A DNA stretch of 9,706 nucleotides from Zoogloeaceae bacterium (lineage in GTDB: Bacteria; Pseudomonadota; Gammaproteobacteria; Burkholderiales; Rhodocyclaceae), in contig JAITDH010000137.1 of NCBI GenBank assembly GCA_031282665.1, forward strand, positions 1 to 9,706. Direction: 5' to 3'. The translations under genes and the position numbers were made by a program. The notes below the pieces were generated by a model. That model ran no database searches and was not told where the DNA came from. It saw nothing but the letters and a program-made list of their open reading frames with translations. This document shows, piece after piece, positions 1 through 5,582 of the stretch. Position 1 is the first letter of the stretch. Each line of letters begins with the position of its first letter.

Positions 1-996
1 CGCCATGCGCGCCGCTTCGCGCAGGGCGGCGAACAGGCTGCCGGGGTCCGCCTTGCCGGTGCCGGCGAGGTCGAGCGCCGTGCCGTGGTCGACGGAGGTG
101 CGGATGATGGGCAGGCCCAGGGTGATGTTGATGCCCTTCCCGAAGGTGGCGTATTTCAGGGGGGCGAGGCCCTGGTCGTGGTACATGGCGAGGACGGCGT
201 CGCCCTGCGCGAGCAGGGGCGGGGTGAACAGCGTGTCGGCGGGCAGGGGGCCGATGAGGGCGAGTCCTTCCCGGCGCAGGGCGTCCAGCGCCGGGACGAT
301 GATGTCGATTTCCTCGCGTCCCATGTGGCCGCCTTCCCCCGCGTGCGGGTTCAGGCCCGCCACCAGGATGCGCGGCGCGGCGAGGGCGTATTTTTGCCGC
401 AGGTCCCGGTCAAGGATGCGGATCGTTTCCGCGAGGCTTTCCCGCGTGATGGCGGCGGCGACCTCCTTCAGCGGCAGGTGCGTCGTCGCCAGGGCCACGC
501 GCAGATGGCCGTCCGGGTGGGCGTTGGCCGTTTCGCCGGCGAGCATCATGACGACCCGGCGCGTGCCGGTGCGTTCGGCCAGGTATTCGGTATGCCCGGA
601 AAAACGCGGGCAGCGGAAGAGCCTGGCCTCGTTGATGACGCCTTTGTGGATCGGGGCGGTGAGCATTGCCGCGAATTCGCCGCGCTGGCAGCCGGCGATG
701 GCGGCGTCGAGCAGGTCGATGACGTAGCCGCCATTCGCCGGGTCGAGTTTCCCGGCCCGCGCGGGAACGGCCAGGGGAATGTGCAGCACGTCCAGCGCGC
801 CAGGTTGGCGGGGAAGGCCGGGGCGGTAGTCGCGCAGGGTGACGGAGCGGCCCAGCAGGCGGGCGCGTTCGGCGAGCAGGGTTTTGTCGGCGAGGATGAC
901 GGGATGCGCGCCCTCGAAGGCCGCCAGTTCGAGGCAGAGTTCCGGCCCGATGCCCGCCGGCTCGCCGGAGGTGACGGCGATCGGGCGCGGGTTCAT
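1..996 (-). CDS. pdxA: 4-hydroxythreonine-4-phosphate dehydrogenase, 3' end cut by window edge
   Basis: PdxA oxidises 4-phosphohydroxy-L-threonine with NAD(P)+ in the DXP-dependent pyridoxal 5'-phosphate pathway; it is a cytoplasmic, metal-dependent homodimer. I translated 332 codons in one frame with no stop to base 1. Family members are about 330 residues, so only the last few codons should be missing. It opens [20 protein letters not shown], the usual PdxA N-terminus. The metal-ligand histidines are visible as H173 (TTHLP), H218 (NPHAGEGG) and H273 (YHDQG), with the same 45 and 55 residue spacing as H166, H211 and H266 of the E. coli enzyme. The substrate-binding GHTEYL (134-139) and the APIHKG motif (114-119) are also present. 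The ATG at 996 is the first plausible start, because an in-frame TGA lies upstream and no ATG, GTG or TTG lies between. Its Shine-Dalgarno (GGAAAGG, 1013-1007) is 10 bases away, so coupling to upstream translation is possible. The surA-pdxA order is classical. Confidence 0.97.
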   Translation of the reverse strand, partial: MNPRPIAVTSGEPAGIGPELCLELAAFEGAHPVILADKTLLAERARLLGRSVTLRDYRPGLPRQPGALDVLHIPLAVPARAGKLDPANGGYVIDLLDAAIAGCQRGEFAAMLTAPIHKGVINEARLFRCPRFSGHTEYLAERTGTRRVVMMLAGETANAHPDGHLRVALATTHLPLKEVAAAITRESLAETIRILDRDLRQKYALAAPRILVAGLNPHAGEGGHMGREEIDIIVPALDALRREGLALIGPLPADTLFTPPLLAQGDAVLAMYHDQGLAPLKYATFGKGINITLGLPIIRTSVDHGTALDLAGTGKADPGSLFAALREAARMA

Positions 997-1085
997 GCGA
1001 GCGAAGCCTTTCCAGACGAAGCTCGGTTGCTTGCCGTTCCCCCAACAATCACACTTTGGATTTGCGCGTCGTCATACGCCATCAT
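993..1085 (-). CDS. possible 30-codon small ORF linking the lipoprotein gene and pdxA
   Basis: The frame starts ATGATG at 1085-1080, just after an AGGAG (1093-1089), and ends with TGA at 995-993. The first ATG overlaps the lipoprotein stop and the final TGA overlaps the pdxA ATG as ATGA, so ribosomes could pass from gene to gene. The second ATG (1082) has the better 6-base spacing from the AGGAG. The peptide begins [12 protein letters not shown], is small and polar, and has no recognisable domain, signal or membrane segment. Seen directly: the overlaps and the AGGAG. Inferred: translation. It may simply be a leader that carries ribosomes to pdxA, or a chance frame. Confidence 0.25.
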   Translation of the reverse strand: MMAYDDAQIQSVIVGGTASNRASSGKASLA

Positions 1086-1495
1086 CGACTCCTCTTGTAG
1101 CCTTGGGCGTCCAGACAGGCGTGGTCGGTATGCGCGGTATCAAAAATTCTGCTGTCAATCCCTCCTTCTCGGCGCGGCCAACATTTTCTGGCTGTAGTAA
1201 AAGCATGTGTCCTCGCCTGTTCTGATACATCCAGCTTGGAGACCAGATCTTCCGTGAGCGGACCAAAGTCCCCGCGCAGTGCCGATTCTTGCACCCGTTT
1301 TGCTGCGTCAATGTCATGTATCCAATCTGCAAGCTTCCATTGATCCAACTTTTGCGCGTCTGTCTGTTCCTTGACGGATTCCTGGGCCGATGGCTCCGTC
1401 TGTTCTTCCTTTTGGCATGCCGCCAGGAAAAAGGCAAAGACTACCGCCATCAACAGTCCGTTTTTTTGAATTGCCCTTTTTCGCGTTTGTTTCAT
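1082..1495 (-). CDS. small putative lipoprotein of unknown function
   Basis: This 137-residue protein has a clear bacterial lipoprotein signal: basic n-region (KQTRKR), hydrophobic core (GLLMAVVFAFF) and lipobox LAAC with the lipidated cysteine at 27. An acidic, glutamine-rich stretch (residues 28-48) follows that looks like a flexible linker. A probably helical region to about residue 92 contains DQWKLADWIHDIDAAKRV. From about residue 95 the composition turns arginine-, cysteine- and histidine-rich and looks less like a folded domain, so the end could be frameshifted or decayed. The start is well supported by GGAGGT at 1504-1499 just before the ATG. The residue after the cysteine is Q rather than D, which by the usual Lol rule favours outer-membrane sorting. 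The gene is about 52% G+C by hand count, whereas a 60-base sample of the neighbouring surA is 63%. It interrupts the usual surA-pdxA pair. I do not recognise the family. Confidence 0.62.
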   Translation of the reverse strand: MKQTRKRAIQKNGLLMAVVFAFFLAACQKEEQTEPSAQESVKEQTDAQKLDQWKLADWIHDIDAAKRVQESALRGDFGPLTEDLVSKLDVSEQARTHAFTTARKCWPRREGGIDSRIFDTAHTDHACLDAQGYKRSR

Positions 1496-1498
1496 GCT

Positions 1499-1504
1499 AC
1501 CTCC
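1499..1504 (-). promoter_or_regulatory. ribosome binding site of the lipoprotein gene
   Basis: The minus strand reads GGAGGT, with the GGAGG core four bases from the ATG at 1495. It is a near-consensus Shine-Dalgarno and the main evidence that this unrecognised gene is translated. Confidence 0.6.
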
Positions 1505-1549
1505 ATTTGTGGTTGTGACCTTACGGCAGGCTTCGCCGCGACCTTTTCG

Positions 1550-1565
1550 TTACGCATTTGCGTAA
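1550..1565. repeat. short inverted repeat in the surA-lipoprotein gap
   Basis: TTACGCA and TGCGTAA are exact inverted copies around a central TT. The gap between surA and the lipoprotein gene is 93 bases (1496-1588) and holds nothing else I recognise. The site could be an operator half-site pair, or a weak hairpin with a 6-bp stem and 4-base loop. It is not followed by a T-run on the minus strand, so it does not look like a terminator for surA. Confidence 0.35.
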
Positions 1566-1588
1566 TTTCTGATTCGATCGCGCCCGGT

Positions 1589-2899
1589 TCATTCTTCTTC
1601 CAGCCGGTATTCGACGTAGGTCTTGTCGCGCAGTTGCCGGAGCCAGTCCTGGTAGGCTTCGTCCATCTTGCGCTCGCGGATGGCGCGGCGGGCGGAGAGG
1701 CGCAGTTTTTCCTCGCTCATGTCCTGGGTGCGGCGTTCTTCCACCTTGATGAGGTGGAAGCCGAAGGGGCTTTGCACGACCTGGCTGACTTCGCCTTCGG
1801 CGAGGGCGTCCATCGCCCGCTCGAATTCGGGCACGGTGTCGCCGGGGTTGATCCAGCCCAGGTCGCCGCCTTTGGCGGCGGAACCGTCGAGGGAATAGAG
1901 GCGGGCGAGTTCGGCGAAATCCTCGCCATGCGCCAGGCGTTCGCGCAGATCGTTCAGGCGGCGGCGGGCCTCGCTTTCGGAGATGAGTTCGTCGACGCGC
2001 AGCAGGATGTGCCGGGCGCGGGTCTGCCGCACGTCGTTGCCTCCCTCGCCGTTTTCCGCCCCGCGCCGCTCGAAGAGCTTGATGAGGTGGAAGCCGTTGG
2101 GGGACTGGAGGAGCGCCTCTTCGCCGCTTTTCATCTTCGCCGCCGCTTCGGCGAAGACGGTGGGCAGCGCGTCCAGCGGCCGCCAGCCGAGGTCGCCGCC
2201 TTGCAGGGCGTCGGGCGCGTCGGAATAGGAGGCGGCCAGTTCGGCGAAGTTTTCTCCCCGCCGCGCGCGCGCCAGGATGTCTTCCGCCTTTTCCTTCAGC
2301 GCCTGCAACTGCTCCGGGCTGGCCGATTCGGGCGCGCGCAGGAGGATGTGGGCCATGCGGAATTGTTCGCGCGAGTTGCCGACCTGCGCCAGATAGTTGT
2401 CGATCTCGGCGTCGGTGACGGTGAGGCGGCTGTCGATTTCCCGGTCGCGCAGGCGGGCGATCATCAGGTCGTTGCGGATGTCCTCGCGGAAATTCACGAA
2501 GGAAACGCCGTCTTCCTGCAAGGCCTTCCGGAACTGCTCCAGGGTCATCTTGTTGTTCGCGGCGATGCGGGCGATGGTCTGGTCGAGCTGCGCGTCTTCC
2601 ACCGTCAGCCCGTATTCCCGCGCCAGTTGCATCTGGGCGCGGTCCATTATCATGCGTTCGAGCATCTGCCGTTCCAGCACTTCCTCCGGCGGCAGCGGCG
2701 TCCCCTGCCTTTGCAGGCGGGAGAAGGCGGCGCGGGACTGCTCCTTCAGTTCGGAGAGGGTGATCGCTTCGTTGCCCACCACGGCGACGATGCGGTCGAC
2801 TTCGATGATCTCCGCGCGCGCGAAGGCGGGGAGCGGGGCCAGGGAGAAGAGGCCGGAAAGCAGGCCGAGGAAAAACAGGAGAAATGCGGATTTATGCAT
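1589..2899 (-). CDS. surA: periplasmic chaperone and peptidyl-prolyl isomerase SurA
   Basis: SurA escorts unfolded outer-membrane proteins, LptD among them, through the periplasm to the BAM complex. The 436 residues show a signal peptide (1 to about 29, hydrophobic LLFFLGLLSGLF, cleavage near AFA-RA), then the N-terminal chaperone domain (about 30-175) beginning with the typical VDRIVAVVGNEAIT. Two parvulin domains follow: the first about 181-280 (RMAHILLR ... GGDLGW ... SPNGFHLIK), the second about 293-391 (TRARHILLR ... GGDLGW ... SPFGFHLIK). A C-terminal helix (about 395-436) completes the chaperone core. Length and order match the family (E. coli 428). I prefer the ATG at 2899: the alternative GTG at 2908 overlaps the lptD stop as GTGA but adds only three residues before the signal, and the GAG at the end of lptD is better spaced for the ATG. 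The 5-base gap to lptD means one transcript. Confidence 0.97.
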   Translation of the reverse strand: MHKSAFLLFFLGLLSGLFSLAPLPAFARAEIIEVDRIVAVVGNEAITLSELKEQSRAAFSRLQRQGTPLPPEEVLERQMLERMIMDRAQMQLAREYGLTVEDAQLDQTIARIAANNKMTLEQFRKALQEDGVSFVNFREDIRNDLMIARLRDREIDSRLTVTDAEIDNYLAQVGNSREQFRMAHILLRAPESASPEQLQALKEKAEDILARARRGENFAELAASYSDAPDALQGGDLGWRPLDALPTVFAEAAAKMKSGEEALLQSPNGFHLIKLFERRGAENGEGGNDVRQTRARHILLRVDELISESEARRRLNDLRERLAHGEDFAELARLYSLDGSAAKGGDLGWINPGDTVPEFERAMDALAEGEVSQVVQSPFGFHLIKVEERRTQDMSEEKLRLSARRAIRERKMDEAYQDWLRQLRDKTYVEYRLEEE

Positions 2900-2904
2900 G
2901 GGAA

Positions 2905-5451
2905 TCACTCATAGGGAAGAAGGCTGCCGGGGGTGCTTTCCGGCAATTCGTTGATCTTTCTGTAGCCGGGGACGCCGCGGCGCAGCATCTGGATCGGGTT
3001 GGAGCCGATCTGGCCGAAATCGTTCAGTTCCAGTTGGAAGAAGATGCTGGTGTTCGGGTCGCCCGCCGTGGTTTCCAGGCGTTGCACGGCGAAGCGCGCC
3101 ACCCAGCAGCCCGCGCTGTATTCCAGCCCGGCGATGCCTTCGATCAGGCGCGAGGTGTCGAAGGAATAGTTGTAGCGCCCCACCGCGTACCAGCGCCCGC
3201 CCAGGCGCCATTGCCCGGCGAGGTCGATCTGTTCCATGGGCGCGGTCGAGTTGAGCGAGGCGGTGATGCCCTGGTTGTAGCGGTAGGAAGCGGACAGGGT
3301 CTGCCCGTAGGCCGGCTGGTAGCGCATGGAGATGGCGGAGCGCTGGGTGAGGTTGTGCTTGAAATTGTATTCCAACGCCATGTCCACATAGGTTTTCGGC
3401 CAGACTTGGCCGGAGAAGGCGGCGAGGAAATTGGAAGCCTTGTCCCGGTAAAGGTCTTCCCCCGGCAGGCCGACCTTGAGATCCTTGAAGTAGTGGCGCT
3501 GGCCCACCATCGCGCGGACGCGCTCGGCGCCCGTCTGCGGGTCGATCAGGCGGGTGGTGAGCGCCGCCGTGAGTTGGCGGGCGTTGTTGATGCGGTCGTA
3601 GCCGGAAAAGCGGTTCTCGCTGAAAATCTGCCCGAAATTGAAATCCGCCAGGCCGGTGTCGAAAATGGGGAAGCGGCTCTGGTCCTTGTAGGGAATGTCG
3701 AGGTAATAGAGACGGGGTTCCAGCGTTTGCAGCCATTCGTGTCCCAGCAGGGTGGCCGGGCGCTCGAAGGTCATGCCCATGTCGAGGCTGAAGATGGGCA
3801 GGGTGCGCCGCAGGCTGTCCGGCAGGCCCGCCGCCCGCTGGTTGAGCTGGTAGCGGGTGAAGTGCAGGCCGACCTTCGGGGTGATGTAGTAGCCGGGACG
3901 GACGTAGGGCAGGGAAAGCTGCGGATAGAGCACCGTGCGCGCGCCGTATTCCAGGTCGGGATGGTAAAAGCGAGTGTATTGTCCGGCGGCGTCGAAATCC
4001 ACCTTGCCTCCGAAAAGGCTCCGGCGCATGTTCGCGGAGAGTTGCGGCTGGAGGAAATAGGGTTGTTCCAGGTGGTTGTTCTCGTCGGAAGGATTGAGAG
4101 TCTGGTAGCGCAGGGTGTGCAGGCTGGCGGAAAAACTCTCCCCGGCGTAATGGAGGCGGAAGTCGCGCGGCAACTGCCGCTGCGCGGTCTGCACGACGCG
4201 GGAGGAAAGGTCGGTGAAATATTCGTCGTCGGAAACGCCCTGCCAGTCGACATAGGTGGAAAAGCCGCCGCCCAGGTTCTGCGAATATTTCAGATCGTAG
4301 GCATAGCGGCTGTCGGAGAACTGCTTGTCGTGATCCATGTATTCGAGGCGCAGCCTGCTGTCGATGTGGTGGTCGAGGTAGCGCAGTTCCGTCCCCAGTT
4401 GCAGGCCGCGCTTGCTCATCACGCGCGGCACGATGGTGGCGTCGTAGTTGGGGGCGATGTTCCAGTAATAGGGAATGGCGAGATCCAGGCCGGTGCGCGT
4501 GGACGAGGCGTAGGTCGGCATCAGGAAGCCGGATTTGCGCTGGTTGTTGAGGGGAAAGGAAAAATAGGGCGCGTAGAGGATGGGCGTATCCTTGAAGTAG
4601 AGGGCGGCGTGTTTCGCCTCCCCTTCGTTCAGGTCGTAGTCGAGCTTGATTTCCGCGCTCTTCGCGTACCAGTCCTCTTCTTCCGGGCGGCAGGTGGAAT
4701 AGGTGCTGTCGACGAGGCGGAAGTGGTTTTCCCCTTCGAAATGGATCTGCCCGGCCGTGCCGAAGGCCGTGCTCATGCGCGGGGAAATGTCGGGGGTGTC
4801 GGCGAAGGAAACCGGATCGCTGCCGTTGCCGTTGTTTTCCACCATGCGGCTGATCCGGTAGCGCGCCGAATCGAAATGCCCGATCTGCTCGGACATCCTC
4901 ATCTTCATGTGCGGGCCGCTGACCTCCGCGCCCTCCTGCACGAGACGCACGTTGCCGCTCGCCTCGACCTCGTCCTCCAGGGGGAAATAGTCCAGCTTGT
5001 CGGCGAAGGCCAGGCTGTCCGCCGTGCGCAGTTCCACATGGCCTTCCGCGTGGGTCACCTCGTCGGTCTGGCCGGTGATCCTGTCCGCCGTGATGAAGGA
5101 AGGGAGCTTTTCCCGGGATTTTGCCTTCGGCTTTTCCGTCTGCCTTTGCGCGCTTTGCAGGGCGCCGCTCGGACGCAGGGCAAGCGGCGCGGCGACCGCA
5201 TGGTCGCGATAGATGTCCAGCGCCAGCACCGGCATCGCCGGAACGAGGCGCGACGGTTCCGGCTCCCGGGTTTCTTGGCCGGGGAAATCAGGCGCGGCGA
5301 GCGCGGCTTCCCACGTCAGGGAAGCCAGGAGGCTGGCGATCAGGAGAACGAGAGGGCGGCGCGGGGGCCAGAGGACAGACGACAGAGGACAGAAGACAGA
5401 GCGCGCGCGTGGCGCGCTTTGTCCTCTGTGCTCGGTGGCCGTCATGCGCAT
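2905..5451 (-). CDS. lptD: LPS-assembly outer-membrane barrel LptD (Imp/OstA)
   Basis: LptD, with the lipoprotein LptE, forms the outer-membrane translocon that receives LPS from the LptA bridge and places it in the outer leaflet. The 848-residue product (E. coli 784) has a signal peptide whose hydrophobic core is at 33-46 and likely cleavage after ALA near 52. A proline- and charge-rich linker reaches about 115. The LptA-like OstA domain covers about 117-240 (FITADRITGQTDEVTHAEGHVEL split around 118-141). The barrel domain runs from about 290 to the end, with LYFKDTPILYAPYFSFPL and GFLMPTY as family signatures. The mature part has only two cysteines, C254 (YSTCRP) and C782 (YSAGCW). I chose the ATG at 5451 because AAGGAG (5463-5458) is six bases before it; a second ATG lies at 5445. 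Residues 7-28 are encoded by a tandem-repeat element, which makes the n-region unusually long. Upstream codons to 5643 cross into amgK and are unlikely to be used. Confidence 0.96.
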   Translation of the reverse strand: MRMTATEHRGQSAPRARSVFCPLSSVLWPPRRPLVLLIASLLASLTWEAALAAPDFPGQETREPEPSRLVPAMPVLALDIYRDHAVAAPLALRPSGALQSAQRQTEKPKAKSREKLPSFITADRITGQTDEVTHAEGHVELRTADSLAFADKLDYFPLEDEVEASGNVRLVQEGAEVSGPHMKMRMSEQIGHFDSARYRISRMVENNGNGSDPVSFADTPDISPRMSTAFGTAGQIHFEGENHFRLVDSTYSTCRPEEEDWYAKSAEIKLDYDLNEGEAKHAALYFKDTPILYAPYFSFPLNNQRKSGFLMPTYASSTRTGLDLAIPYYWNIAPNYDATIVPRVMSKRGLQLGTELRYLDHHIDSRLRLEYMDHDKQFSDSRYAYDLKYSQNLGGGFSTYVDWQGVSDDEYFTDLSSRVVQTAQRQLPRDFRLHYAGESFSASLHTLRYQTLNPSDENNHLEQPYFLQPQLSANMRRSLFGGKVDFDAAGQYTRFYHPDLEYGARTVLYPQLSLPYVRPGYYITPKVGLHFTRYQLNQRAAGLPDSLRRTLPIFSLDMGMTFERPATLLGHEWLQTLEPRLYYLDIPYKDQSRFPIFDTGLADFNFGQIFSENRFSGYDRINNARQLTAALTTRLIDPQTGAERVRAMVGQRHYFKDLKVGLPGEDLYRDKASNFLAAFSGQVWPKTYVDMALEYNFKHNLTQRSAISMRYQPAYGQTLSASYRYNQGITASLNSTAPMEQIDLAGQWRLGGRWYAVGRYNYSFDTSRLIEGIAGLEYSAGCWVARFAVQRLETTAGDPNTSIFFQLELNDFGQIGSNPIQMLRRGVPGYRKINELPESTPGSLLPYE
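5366..5433 (-). repeat. heptamer-repeat element, copy 1, inside the lptD signal-peptide codons
   Basis: Read on the minus strand, four heptamers of form TCTGTCN occupy 5400-5373, followed by a degenerate fifth (TCTGGCC, 5372-5366). On the plus strand 5418-5431 carries two degenerate heptamers of the same family (TTTGTCC, TCTGTGC). Between these opposed arms is a GC-rich hairpin, with stem 5395-5406 against 5412-5423 (12 positions, one mismatch or G-T) and loop 5407-5411. The whole is an imperfect palindrome of opposed heptamer arrays. It is read through by lptD without a stop. Confidence 0.8.
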
Positions 5452-5457
5452 GGTTTG

Positions 5458-5463
5458 CTCCTT
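5458..5463 (-). promoter_or_regulatory. ribosome binding site deciding the lptD start
   Basis: AAGGAG on the minus strand lies six bases before the ATG at 5451. It directly abuts the CTGATWC heptamer tract that begins at 5464, so the tract forms the mRNA immediately upstream of the ribosome landing site. Confidence 0.7.
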
Positions 5464-5498
5464 CTGATTCCTGATTACTGATACCTGATACCTGATTC
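5464..5498. repeat. five tandem heptamers, consensus CTGATWC
   Basis: Five perfectly phased 7-base units start at 5464, 5471, 5478, 5485 and 5492. The units are CTGATTC, CTGATTA, CTGATAC (twice) and CTGATTC. They lie in the leader of lptD between its Shine-Dalgarno and a GC-rich hairpin. Seven-base phasing with identical CTGAT in every unit is beyond chance. The function is unknown; such tracts are prone to gain or loss of units by slippage. Confidence 0.9.
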
Positions 5499-5502
5499 CA
5501 AA

Positions 5503-5518
5503 GGCCGCGCCAGCGGCC
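5503..5518. repeat. GC-rich hairpin of element copy 2
   Basis: GGCCGC (5503-5508) pairs with GCGGCC (5513-5518) around the 4-base loop GCCA. It is flanked by the CTGATWC tract on one side and the TCYGTCY tract on the other. In minus-strand transcripts it is followed by only three T residues, so terminator activity is doubtful. Confidence 0.7.
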
Positions 5519-5520
5519 GC

Positions 5521-5548
5521 TCTGTCTTCCGTCTTCCGTCCTCTGTTA
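5521..5548 (+). repeat. four tandem heptamers, consensus TCYGTCY (element copy 2)
   Basis: Units start at 5521, 5528, 5535 and 5542 (TCTGTCT, TCCGTCT, TCCGTCC, TCTGTTA). Together with the hairpin before it, this tract resembles copy 1 read on the minus strand: both have CAAAG, then a GC-rich hairpin containing CGCGCCA, then CTCTGTCTTC. It is therefore an inverted second copy of the same unit. The last unit runs into the probable -10 box of amgK. Confidence 0.8.
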
Positions 5549-5552
5549 GAAT
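5547..5552 (+). promoter_or_regulatory. possible -10 box of the amgK operon promoter
   Basis: TAGAAT differs from TATAAT at one position and lies 30 bases before the amgK ATG, in the only non-coding stretch upstream. At 17-base spacing the -35 position (5524-5529, GTCTTC) falls inside the heptamer tract and is a poor match, so the call is weak. No strong Shine-Dalgarno precedes amgK. Confidence 0.3.
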
Positions 5553-5582
5553 CGACGCATTCTACATCAAGCCGATTGCCGC

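Noticed and set aside
410..1048. A 212-codon minus-strand frame overlapping pdxA
   Set aside because: It is an arginine- and proline-rich frame in a different phase from pdxA, whose translation is continuous and carries all its active-site motifs.
2884..5481. An 865-codon open frame on the plus strand opposite lptD
   Set aside because: It is the antisense of an intact lptD with all its domains. Long antisense frames are expected at high G+C, and its translation has no recognisable motif.
5503..5518. Rho-independent terminator between lptD and amgK
   Set aside because: The two genes are divergent, so no terminator is expected, and only three T residues follow the stem on the minus strand.
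5366..5548. CRISPR array
   Set aside because: The units are seven bases long and contiguous without spacers, so they are tandem repeats.
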